From Lachnospiraceae bacterium UBA7160 (GTDB lineage Bacteria; Bacillota; Clostridia; Lachnospirales; Lachnospiraceae), in assembly GCA_002491565.1 (NCBI GenBank), contig DKWE01000111.1:5549-18698 (forward strand): a stretch of DNA of 13,150 bases. Direction: 5' to 3'. Both the position numbers and the translations under genes were made by a program. The notes under the pieces are model-generated. The model did no database searches. It saw nothing but the letters and a program-made list of their open reading frames with translations, and was not told the DNA's origin. Below are positions 7,593 to 13,150 of the stretch, piece after piece. Position 1 is the stretch's first letter, and every line of letters starts with the position of its first letter.

Positions 7593-7609
7593 TTGTACTT
7601 TAGGTACAA
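7593..7609. promoter_or_regulatory. TTGTAC/GTACAA inverted repeat in the GH43 leader
   Basis: TTGTAC (7593-7598) and GTACAA (7604-7609) form a perfect inverted repeat with a 5-nt spacer. A third GTACAA is at 7560-7565. The half-sites equal those of Bacillus AraR operators (TTGTnCGTACAA type), but the normal AraR site has the halves directly joined, so the spacing is wrong. It lies about 72-88 nt into the predicted leader of the arabinanase-like gene. Confidence 0.3.
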
Positions 7610-7651
7610 AAGGCAAAACCAGCCAGAATACCAGCGCCCGGTTCCTGCTGG

Positions 7652-7671
7652 ATTTTAGGAAAACCTAAAAT
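7652..7671. promoter_or_regulatory. Palindrome just downstream of the GH43 start site
   Basis: ATTTTAGG (7652-7659) and CCTAAAAT (7664-7671) are perfect 8-bp inverted arms around AAAA. On the minus strand the site lies about 10-30 nt into the predicted GH43 transcript, a position where a bound repressor would block elongation. It could also act as an RNA hairpin. The binding protein is unknown. Confidence 0.45.
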
Positions 7672-7674
7672 AAT

Positions 7675-7689
7675 ATAGATAAATCTATT
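7675..7689. promoter_or_regulatory. Palindrome over the GH43 transcription start
   Basis: ATAGATT-A-AATCTAT is a perfect 7-bp inverted repeat with one central base. It touches the -10 box (7688-7693) and covers the predicted start near 7681, as expected for a repressor operator. It is only 3 nt from the 7652-7671 palindrome. Confidence 0.45.
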
Positions 7690-7716
7690 ATAATGGAAGT
7701 TTGAGGGAATGGCAAG
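7688..7716 (-). promoter_or_regulatory. Near-consensus sigma-A promoter of the GH43 gene
   Basis: On the minus strand, TTGCCA (7716-7711; 5 of 6 consensus) is followed by a 17-nt spacer and a perfect TATAAT (7693-7688). Transcription would start near 7681, leaving a leader of about 168 nt before the start codon at 7512. The gene is therefore transcribed independently of the DUF134-NifX gene upstream. Confidence 0.85.
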
Positions 7717-7776
7717 CAGTATATCAGGAAATTATAAAAATAGAACCTGTAACGGGGATTTGCAGTGAAGTACTGC

Positions 7777-8583
7777 TCAGTGGCAGCAGTGACCGCCGTC
7801 TTCGTGGTGGTGGCCGCCGCAGCCGTGGTCGCCGCAGGTGTGTCCTTCGCCGTGCTCATGGTCGTGGTGATTGCAGTGAACGTCCGGATTGTAGGTGAGC
7901 GTGCCTGCAAGAAGCGCGGCTACCGCTTCATCTGCGCTGCCGCTGCAGCCGCCGTAGAGACGGATGCCCATGGAAGCGAGCGCGTTCTGCGCGCCGGCTC
8001 CGATACCGCCGCAGATCAGGGTGTCGACGCCGTATGCGGTCAAAAAGCCTGCGAGTGCACCGTGCCCGCTGCCATTGGTATCGACAACCGTGGAGGCGGT
8101 GACGGTGCCATCGGTAACTTCATAGATTTTGAATGCTTCTGTGTGTCCGAAATGCTGAAAAATTTCTCCGTTGTCGTAGGTAACTGCGATTTTCATAATG
8201 TTAGTTCCTTCCTTTCTTTGTTGTGAGACTGCCATCGGAGTATTTGCCTTGCGGCAGCGTCTGCCGCAGCCGTGTCCGCAGGTGCGCTCATAGCTGTCAC
8301 AGAGCTGGTAATCGCCGCCGGTGATTCGCAGACATTTTCCATTTACAAGGGCGTCTGCGACCTTGCGCCGGGCATCATTGTAGATGCCCTGGATGGTGGT
8401 TCTGCCGACCTGCATCTGCCGGGCACACTCCTCCTGTGTGCTGCCTTCGAGGTCGATGAGCCTAAGCGTCTCGTACTCGTCAATGGTCAGAAGAACCTCC
8501 GGGGCAGTATTGGCGCCCTGCGGTAAAAAGCAGGCGTGCTGCGGCAGGCAGCAGATGAAGCGTTTCTTTTGTGGCCGTGCCAT
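7777..8583 (-). CDS. DUF134 helix-turn-helix protein fused to a NifX-type (dinitrogenase Fe-Mo cofactor) domain
   Basis: Fusion of 268 aa. Residues 1-95 are a DUF134 domain starting MARPQKKR, with Cys11, Cys12 and Cys18 and a sigma-region-4-like helix-turn-helix (about 31-80: LLTIDEYETLRL, then EECARQMQVGRTT). Residues 96-129 are a Cys-rich linker. Residues 130-232 match the NifB/NifX/VnfX family that binds iron-molybdenum-type clusters (MKIAVTYDNGEI, FGHTEAF, LICGGIGAGAQNAL, GGCSGSADEAV). Residues 236-268 are a tail very rich in His, Cys and Asp, a probable metal-binding segment. Such proteins are common in anaerobes lacking nitrogenase and their role is poorly known; metal- or cluster-linked regulation is inference. 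The start at 8583 has GGAGG (8591-8595) 7 nt upstream; an earlier in-frame Met at 8643 lacks a good site. A second start signal lies inside at 8196. No clear promoter or terminator was found. Confidence 0.9.
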   Translation of the reverse strand: MARPQKKRFICCLPQHACFLPQGANTAPEVLLTIDEYETLRLIDLEGSTQEECARQMQVGRTTIQGIYNDARRKVADALVNGKCLRITGGDYQLCDSYERTCGHGCGRRCRKANTPMAVSQQRKEGTNIMKIAVTYDNGEIFQHFGHTEAFKIYEVTDGTVTASTVVDTNGSGHGALAGFLTAYGVDTLICGGIGAGAQNALASMGIRLYGGCSGSADEAVAALLAGTLTYNPDVHCNHHDHEHGEGHTCGDHGCGGHHHEDGGHCCH

Positions 8584-8696
8584 GGGCGGACCTCCGTTTC
8601 TGAACCGTCGTGCTGACTGAACTGTGGATGTGAACTGCAGCATGATTTTTCATTACTGTTCACGGAAAATGTCAGTTAGTTAAAGCGGACATTTGT

Positions 8697-8800
8697 AGCC
8701 GGGCAGACGCGAAGCGGCTGGCGCTTTGGATCGGTGGCACACGTTTAGCGCTGACCAAAGCGGCAGCGGAGACCTGCGGCCTGCTTGTGGGCGTGAGCAG
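8697..8800. ncRNA. Candidate structured element in the divergent gap (RNA or dispersed repeat)
   Basis: Three potential stems follow one another: AGCCG (8697-8701) with CGGCT (8715-8719); CGCTTTGG (8722-8729) with CCAAAGCG (8755-8762) around a 25-nt loop; and CTGCT (8781-8785) with AGCAG (8796-8800). The block is GC-rich inside an AT-rich region and contains a GCGAAGC core, the complement of the GCTTCGC seen in the terminal hairpins at 13098-13145. It matches no RNA family I recognise. A dispersed intergenic repeat is equally possible. Confidence 0.35.
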
Positions 8801-8841
8801 TAACATATAATACGGTCAGTACACAAGCATACACTAGTTTC

Positions 8842-8853
8842 TGACATATGTCA
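8842..8853. promoter_or_regulatory. 12-bp perfect palindrome upstream of the nagA promoter
   Basis: TGACATATGTCA is self-complementary over all 12 bases. It lies 24 nt before the nagA -35 box. This is a plausible activator or repressor site for the divergent region; its protein is unknown. Confidence 0.35.
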
Positions 8854-8876
8854 ATAATGAAATTCTTATAAAGTCG

Positions 8877-8904
8877 TTGCTATTTTTTGGGTCAATGCTA
8901 TACT
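8877..8904 (+). promoter_or_regulatory. Promoter candidate for nagA
   Basis: TTGCTA (8877-8882), a 16-nt spacer containing six T, and TATACT (8899-8904; 5 of 6 consensus). The predicted start is near 8911, only about 16 nt before the chosen start codon, so the leader would consist almost entirely of the ribosome binding site. Confidence 0.55.
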
Positions 8905-8926
8905 GGAGGATATGGAGGGACAGAAC

Positions 8927-10198
8927 ATGAGAATTAAAAATGTGAAAATATTTTTTGAGGACCGCACGTTTCGTGAGGGAGAAATCGTGATTCGGGATGG
9001 TGTCTTTGCCGAGGTACGGGAGACGAATGCCTGTGGGACAGCGGGAAAAGAGACGGCACAGAGCCAGCCAGGCTCAGCGGACTGGGATATGGAAACGCAG
9101 CGGGAGCTGGACGCAGCAGGAAAATATGCTGACACGCTGCAGACCCTGGACGAGGAGGTCCTGGACGGCGGCGGGTGCTATGCAGTGCCAGGGATGATTG
9201 ACCTGCATTTTCATGGCTGCAGGGGATATGACGTCTGTGACGGGACGCCGGAGGCGCTCCGAGAAATTGCGCAGTATGAGGCTTCTATTGGAGTGACGGC
9301 GATTGCACCGGCGACGATGACGCTTCCGGTACCGGAGCTGGAGCACATTCTGCGGACGGCTGCCGACTGGAAGAAGCAGACAGACGGCTCCGACTGTGCA
9401 GACCTGCTCGGTATTAATATGGAAGGACCATTCATCAGCAAGGTGAAAAAGGGTGCACAGGATGAGCGGAATATCATTCCCTGTGATGCGGAGATTTTCC
9501 AGAGATTCCAGACGGCTGCGGACGGACTGGTGAAGTTTATCGGGATCGCGCCGGAGGAGCCGGGAGCGCTGGAATTTGTGGAGAAGATGAAGGATGAGAA
9601 GGTGAGTGTTGCGCTGGCGCATACGAATTCGGACTATGCGCATGCGAAGGCGGCGTTTGACCTCGGAGCAGATCATGCGGTCCATCTCTACAATGCGATG
9701 CCGCCCTTTACGAGCCGGGAACCGGGAGTTGTCGGTGCGGTGGCGGACAGCCCGCATGCGATGGCGGAGCTGATCTGCGATGGTGTGCATATTCATCCGG
9801 CGGCAGTCCGTGCGACCTTCCGGATGCTCGGGACGGACCGGATGATTCTGATCAGTGACAGCATGCGTGCTGCCGGGATGCCGGATGGGAGCTATACGCT
9901 CGGCGGGCTGGAGGTCGTGGTGAAGGGGAACCGCGCGACGCTTGCCTCGGACGGAGCGCTGGCAGGTTCTGTGACGCCGCTGCCTGACTGTGTCCGGATG
10001 GCGGTCCGGCAGATGCAGATTCCTCTTGCGGATGCGATCGCCTGCGCGACAGTCAACCCGGCGAAGAGCCTTGGCGTATATGAGCAGTATGGCTCTATCA
10101 CTCCGGGCAAGAAGGGGAATGTCGTGCTGCTGGATGCAGATCTGAATCTAAAGGCTGTCATCAAGGACGGGCGGCTCCTGCGGGCAGCTGAAGGATGA
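8927..10198 (+). CDS. nagA: N-acetylglucosamine-6-phosphate deacetylase
   Basis: Cytoplasmic metal-dependent amidohydrolase removing acetate from GlcNAc-6-phosphate to give glucosamine-6-phosphate. The 423-aa protein carries the family signatures: PGMIDLHFHG (88-97, metal ligands His94 and His96), MEGPFIS with Glu166, His232 (HTNSDY), His253 (HLYNAM), the catalytic Asp311 in ISDSMRAAG, and the C-terminal NPAKSLG and GSITPGKKGNVV blocks. Residues about 34-80, between the first strands and the metal site, form an insertion of roughly 45 residues rich in Glu, Gln, Thr and Gly, explaining the length above the usual 380-390. The start at 8927 is preferred because GGAGGG (8914-8919) is 7 nt upstream; an in-frame ATG at 8912 lies only 2 nt after a GGAGG. 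No nagB lies nearby. A weak GGCC-loop hairpin at 10213-10229 may end the transcript. Confidence 0.93.
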   Translation: MRIKNVKIFFEDRTFREGEIVIRDGVFAEVRETNACGTAGKETAQSQPGSADWDMETQRELDAAGKYADTLQTLDEEVLDGGGCYAVPGMIDLHFHGCRGYDVCDGTPEALREIAQYEASIGVTAIAPATMTLPVPELEHILRTAADWKKQTDGSDCADLLGINMEGPFISKVKKGAQDERNIIPCDAEIFQRFQTAADGLVKFIGIAPEEPGALEFVEKMKDEKVSVALAHTNSDYAHAKAAFDLGADHAVHLYNAMPPFTSREPGVVGAVADSPHAMAELICDGVHIHPAAVRATFRMLGTDRMILISDSMRAAGMPDGSYTLGGLEVVVKGNRATLASDGALAGSVTPLPDCVRMAVRQMQIPLADAIACATVNPAKSLGVYEQYGSITPGKKGNVVLLDADLNLKAVIKDGRLLRAAEG

Positions 10199-10519
10199 TG
10201 TAAAATTAGTCTCAGTCCGGCCGGAACTGTTATTTCGCTCTCTGGCATCATCCAGCTCATAGCGCCTTGGGGAAGGATTTACTGGGGCATCCATACCAAG
10301 ACACTATGAGTGAAGGATGTGTCCGGATACGGTAACGGAATGGCAGTGTCACCTGAATTGGAAAGTCCGCAAGGAATTATATTTTTTTCGCAATAATTTG
10401 CTTGTGCTTCCCTGCATGATGTAGTAAAATAGACAAATGAACGAAACAGAATACGGTTCTTTCTGTCTATTGTGCCAGATGCCGGGGCAGCAATCTGCAA
10501 GCAGAAATGGAGTGTTCGA
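10199..10519 (+). other. Intergenic region between nagA and the lipid kinase gene
   Basis: This 321-nt stretch has no supported gene. A short imperfect hairpin (10213-10229, loop GGCC, then TTATTT) may be a weak nagA terminator. GACACT near 10300 can pair with AGTGTC near 10348, but the long loop makes this weak. The right end is AT-rich (10378-10400) and leads into the promoter at 10402-10430 and an 83-nt leader. Confidence 0.5.
10402..10430 (+). promoter_or_regulatory. Promoter for the lipid kinase-xylB unit
   Basis: TTGTGC (10402-10407), a 17-nt spacer, and TAAAAT (10425-10430; 5 of 6 consensus). It is preceded by a T-run and AT-rich DNA resembling an UP element. The predicted start near 10437 lies about 83 nt before the start codon at 10520. 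Confidence 0.6.
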
Positions 10520-11443
10520 ATGGAGAAGCTTTTATTTGTTTACAATCCGCGTTCCGGAAAGAGCCAGATCAGGAGCAGTCTTTCTCCGATTGTCGAGATT
10601 TTCTCGGGACATGGGTACGATGTGACAGTCTATCCGACGAAACGGGAAATGGATGCCTGTGAGACGGTGGAGCGCCGGGCACAGGAGTTTGATCTGATTG
10701 TCTGCGGCGGCGGGGACGGGACACTGGACGAGGTGGTTGCCGGGCTGATGCGCAGCGGAGTCAGGCACACGATCGGCTATATCCCGGCTGGCAGCACGAA
10801 TGACTTTGCGAACAGCGTCGGGATACCAAAGCAGATGGAGCAGGCAGCAAATGTTGTCATGGAAGGGACTCCGTTTGCATGTGATATCGGGAAGTTCAAC
10901 GAAGACTATTTTGTCTATGTTGCAGCGTTCGGACTGCTCACAGATGTCTCCTATCAGACTCCGCAGGACATGAAAAATGCACTCGGGCATATGGCTTATA
11001 TCCTGGAGGGCATGAAGCGGATGGGATCGTGGAGGAGCTGCCAGCTGCATATTGAGAGCGAAGAATTTACCGGCGAGGGCAGCTTTGTATTCGGTATGGT
11101 GACGAATTCGAATTCTGTTGGAGGGATTAAGGGTCTTCCAGGCAAAAATATCGAGCTGAATGATGGACTGTTTGAAGTGATGCTTGTGCGCACGCCGCAG
11201 AATCTGCTGGAATGGCAGGATGCGATTACATCCGTGCTGGTGCATGACGAGAAAAGCAAAATTGTGCTCCGGTTCAAGACAAAACGGCTTCGGATCACCT
11301 CAGAGGAGCCTGTGGCGTGGACGCGCGACGGGGAAAACGGAGGAGAGCATACGGAGGTCGAGCTGACGAATCTGAAACAGTGCCTGGAGATTATGACCGA
11401 GGGCGAAGCCGAGCCTGCCCTGCACGGGGCGCCGCTGGGCTGA
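10520..11443 (+). CDS. Diacylglycerol/lipid kinase, YegS/BmrU/DgkB family
   Basis: Soluble or membrane-associated lipid kinase (307 aa, typical length) transferring phosphate from ATP to diacylglycerol or a related lipid. The N-terminal nucleotide-binding lobe has NPRSGK (9-14), the diagnostic GGGDGTLDEV (63-72), and PAGSTNDFA (89-97; the family usually has G-T-x-N-D-F-A, here Ser-Thr). The C-terminal beta-rich lobe begins near 120 with the DIGKFN and TDVSYQTPQDMKN stretches seen in DgkB-type enzymes. GGAG (10509-10512) lies 7 nt before the start at 10520; the frame extends to an ATG at 10472 without a good site. xylB starts 60 nt downstream with no terminator, so the two are probably co-transcribed, although no functional link between lipid recycling and xylulose is known. 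The exact lipid substrate cannot be read from sequence. Confidence 0.92.
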   Translation: MEKLLFVYNPRSGKSQIRSSLSPIVEIFSGHGYDVTVYPTKREMDACETVERRAQEFDLIVCGGGDGTLDEVVAGLMRSGVRHTIGYIPAGSTNDFANSVGIPKQMEQAANVVMEGTPFACDIGKFNEDYFVYVAAFGLLTDVSYQTPQDMKNALGHMAYILEGMKRMGSWRSCQLHIESEEFTGEGSFVFGMVTNSNSVGGIKGLPGKNIELNDGLFEVMLVRTPQNLLEWQDAITSVLVHDEKSKIVLRFKTKRLRITSEEPVAWTRDGENGGEHTEVELTNLKQCLEIMTEGEAEPALHGAPLG

Positions 11444-11503
11444 GTTGTGGCCGTGTACAATACGCATCCGGAGCGGCCCGGACGAAAGGAGAAACAGGAG
11501 AGT

Positions 11504-12973
11504 ATGTTATACGCAGGTGTGGATCTCGGTACATCGGCAGTCAAGCTGCTTCTGATGGACGAGACAGGAAAAATCAGAAACATTGTCACGAAAGAGTATC
11601 CGCTCTATTTCCCGCATCCGGGCTGGTCGGAGCAGAAGCCGGAGGACTGGTATGCACAGACGATGGCGGGTTTGAAAGAACTGCTGGAAGGGAGCGATAA
11701 GAGCGAGCTTGCCGGCATCAGCTTCGGCGGCCAGATGCACGGGCTGGTGATTCTGGACGCGGAGGATCAGGTGATCCGTCCGGCGATTCTCTGGAATGAC
11801 GGCCGTACTTCGGAGGAAACCGATTACCTGAACAATGTCATCGGCAAGGAGACGCTTTCCAAATATACAGCGAATATTGCGTTCACCGGCTTCACAGCGC
11901 CGAAGGTACTCTGGGTCAAAAAGAATGAGCCGGAGAATTTTGCGCGGATTGCAAAGATCATGCTTCCGAAGGATTATCTGGCATATAAGCTTTCCGGCGT
12001 GCACTGCACGGATGTGTCGGATGCGTCCGGCATGCTGCTCTTTGATGTGAAGAACCGCTGCTGGTCGAAGGAGATGCTGGATATCTGCGGGATCCGCGAG
12101 GAGCAGATGGCAAAGATCTATGAGAGCTACGAGGCGGTCGGCACCCTGCTGCCGGAGATTGCGCAGGAACTCGGTGTACCGGAGCGTGTGAAGGTTGTGG
12201 CCGGCGCGGGCGATAATGCGGCAGCTGCAGTTGGTACTGGCACGGTCGGAGAGGGCATGTGCAACATTTCTCTCGGAACGAGCGGCACAATTTTTATTTC
12301 CTCTGAAAAGTTTGGCGTAGATAAGTTCAACGCGCTGCACGCGTTTGCGCATGCGGACGGACATTATCATCTGATGGGATGCATGCTGAGCGCTGCTTCC
12401 TGCAATAAATGGTGGATGGATGAGATCATCGGCACAAAGGATTACGCGGGCGAGCAGGCGCAGATCACGAAGCTTGGAGAGAATCACGTTTACTTTCTTC
12501 CGTATCTGATGGGCGAGCGTTCTCCGCACAACAATCCGAATGCGCGCGGCACGTTCATCGGCATGACGATGGATACCACACGCGCAGATATGACGCAGGC
12601 AGTTCTGGAGGGCGTGGCATTTGCACTGCGCGATTCCCTTGAGGTGGCGCGTGCGCTTGGCATCCGGATCGAGCGGACGAAAATCTGCGGCGGCGGCGCG
12701 AAGAGTCCTCTGTGGAAGAAGATTATAGCAAATGTAATGAATCTCAAGGTTGATGTGATCGAGAGCGAAGAAGGTCCGGGATACGGCGGAGCGATGCTGG
12801 CTGCGGTGGCTTGCGGTGAGTTTGCGTCTGTAGAGGACGCGGCGGCGAAGCTTGTGAAGATTGTCGATACAGTGGAGCCGGATCCGGAGCTTGCAGAGAA
12901 GTACGAGGCGCGTTATCAGCAGTTCCGGCAGATCTATCCGGCCTGCAAGGAGATTTTTGAGGCGATCCGGTAA
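11504..12973 (+). CDS. xylB: Xylulokinase (FGGY family)
   Basis: Cytoplasmic kinase phosphorylating D-xylulose to D-xylulose-5-phosphate for the pentose phosphate or phosphoketolase route. The 489-aa length fits the family. It starts with the ATPase-fold phosphate loop (Asp7 in GVDLGTSAVK), has the xylulokinase-specific QMHG (77-80) and ILWNDGR (95-101), the catalytic-base region GAGDNAAAAVG with Asp237, the second phosphate motif SLGTSGT, and the C-terminal adenosine motif GGGAKSPLW (396-404). The start at 11504 aligns with the family N-terminus; AGGAG (11496-11500) is only 3 nt upstream and AAAGGAG (11485-11491) is 12 nt upstream, so neither spacing is ideal. An in-frame GTG at 11447 would add 19 residues not typical of the family. 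No xylose isomerase or pentose transporter is nearby. Together with the arabinanase-like gene it points to pentose use. Confidence 0.95.
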   Translation: MLYAGVDLGTSAVKLLLMDETGKIRNIVTKEYPLYFPHPGWSEQKPEDWYAQTMAGLKELLEGSDKSELAGISFGGQMHGLVILDAEDQVIRPAILWNDGRTSEETDYLNNVIGKETLSKYTANIAFTGFTAPKVLWVKKNEPENFARIAKIMLPKDYLAYKLSGVHCTDVSDASGMLLFDVKNRCWSKEMLDICGIREEQMAKIYESYEAVGTLLPEIAQELGVPERVKVVAGAGDNAAAAVGTGTVGEGMCNISLGTSGTIFISSEKFGVDKFNALHAFAHADGHYHLMGCMLSAASCNKWWMDEIIGTKDYAGEQAQITKLGENHVYFLPYLMGERSPHNNPNARGTFIGMTMDTTRADMTQAVLEGVAFALRDSLEVARALGIRIERTKICGGGAKSPLWKKIIANVMNLKVDVIESEEGPGYGGAMLAAVACGEFASVEDAAAKLVKIVDTVEPDPELAEKYEARYQQFRQIYPACKEIFEAIR

Positions 12974-13150
12974 AGCTGCACAGAAGCGGTGAACGCAGAG
13001 CAGCAACCAGAGCGGTATGTGGAAACGAATGCCTTGCAGCGCACGGGGGAGGCAGACTGCCTGTGGAAATAGCCATGGATCGTAAACTAACATGCCTGCT
13101 TCGCAGGCACCACTACACATGAAAGTCGATTGCTCCGTGCTTCGCACTCC
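12974..13150. other. Downstream region of xylB without a gene
   Basis: No coding frame is supported after the xylB stop. A short GGCAG-A-CTGCC inverted repeat is near 13050-13062 but has no usable loop. No T-tract terminator is visible close to the stop codon. The right end holds the palindromic hairpins at 13093-13147. Confidence 0.4.
13093..13147. repeat. Pair of GCTTCGC hairpins, probably part of a palindromic intergenic repeat
   Basis: TGCCTGC-TTC-GCAGGCA (13093-13109) is a perfect 7-bp stem with a TTC loop. GTGC-TTC-GCAC (13137-13147) is a second stem with the same core, GCTTCGC. The second hairpin is preceded by CGATTGCTCC, and TCC recurs right after it at the window edge, suggesting a larger palindrome cut by the boundary. 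Such spaced hairpins resemble REP-type repeats; neither has a T-tract, so termination is less likely. Confidence 0.45.

Larger units (their letters stand above)
8584..8926. other. Divergent intergenic region between the DUF134-NifX and nagA genes
   Basis: This 343-nt region has no credible coding frame. From left to right it holds the upstream side of the minus-strand DUF134-NifX gene (about 8584-8690), a GC-rich block with several possible stem-loops (8697-8800), an AT-rich stretch with the palindrome TGACATATGTCA (8842-8853), and the nagA promoter (8877-8904). No convincing promoter for the minus-strand gene was recognised. Confidence 0.6.

Noticed and set aside
7762..7776. GCAGT/ACTGC hairpin just after the DUF134-NifX stop as a terminator
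   Set aside because: Only five base pairs, with no T-run on the minus strand.
8783..8811. TATAAT at 8806-8811 as a second nagA promoter
   Set aside because: No adequate -35 box lies 16-18 nt upstream (GCTTGT or TTGTGG at poor spacing). It remains possible but weaker than 8877-8904.
10213..10235. Hairpin after nagA as a strong terminator
   Set aside because: The stem is short and bulged, and only TTATTT follows, so it is not called as a separate terminator.
10279..10500. 73-codon minus-strand frame in the nagA-lipid kinase gap
   Set aside because: It overlaps the promoter candidate, has no clear ribosome binding site, and the product is not recognisable.
11507..13147. 546-codon minus-strand frame opposite xylB
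   Set aside because: It is an antisense frame kept open by codon bias of xylB; its composition (Arg, Leu, Cys, His) is not protein-like and the real gene is certain.
1..13150. CRISPR array, mobile element, phage or defence system
   Set aside because: No regularly spaced direct repeats, transposase, integrase, nuclease or toxin-antitoxin genes were seen; the coding content is metabolic.

Overview
The window looks like a chromosomal segment of a Gram-positive anaerobe of the Clostridia, most probably Lachnospiraceae-like. This is inferred from strong AGGAGG-type ribosome binding sites, sigma-A type promoters, AT-rich intergenic regions between moderately GC-rich genes, tRNA genes without an encoded CCA, a fused DUF134/NifX-type protein, and a secreted modular GH43 enzyme. 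No phage, transposase, CRISPR or defence gene was seen. The content is mostly carbohydrate uptake and catabolism, with some unexplained regulatory and structured intergenic DNA.

Left part (1-4610, plus strand): the 3' end of one tRNA and a complete elongator tRNA-Met(CAT) are followed by a hairpin terminator. Next comes a FadR-subfamily GntR regulator with its own strong terminator. A 322-bp AT-rich control region holds a good promoter flanked by three copies of a GTCAGA-type repeat. It leads into a two-gene operon: a GntP-family aldonate:H+ symporter and an IlvD/EDD-family dehydratase that most resembles the YjhG/YagF sugar-acid dehydratases. The operon ends at a 16-bp-stem terminator. The likely job is import and dehydration of a sugar acid under control of the GntR protein. 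The downstream aldolase or kinase is not in the window, and the substrate cannot be fixed from sequence.

Middle part (4654-8583, minus strand): a 952-aa secreted GH43 arabinanase-like protein (signal peptide, acidic linker, five-bladed propeller, C-terminal GH43 domain, Ig-like domain, LamG-like domain) has its own near-consensus promoter. Two adjacent palindromes lie at and just after its predicted start site. Upstream of it is a DUF134-NifX fusion with a His/Cys-rich tail and an internal translation start signal.

Right part (8927-12973, plus strand): N-acetylglucosamine-6-phosphate deacetylase (nagA) with an unusual N-terminal insertion, a YegS/DgkB-type lipid kinase, and xylulokinase (xylB), the last two probably co-transcribed. 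The divergent gap 8584-8926 contains several possible stem-loops and may be a structured RNA or dispersed repeat. The window ends in palindromic GCTTCGC hairpins.

Taken together, arabinan breakdown, pentose phosphorylation, aldonate dehydration and amino-sugar deacetylation suggest a gut or rumen plant-fibre and glycan user. Only the gntP-dehydratase pair and the lipid kinase-xylB pair look like operons. I see no clear new multi-gene system. The most unusual items are the intergenic structured element, the palindromic control region of the GH43 gene, and the orphan YjhG-like dehydratase unit.
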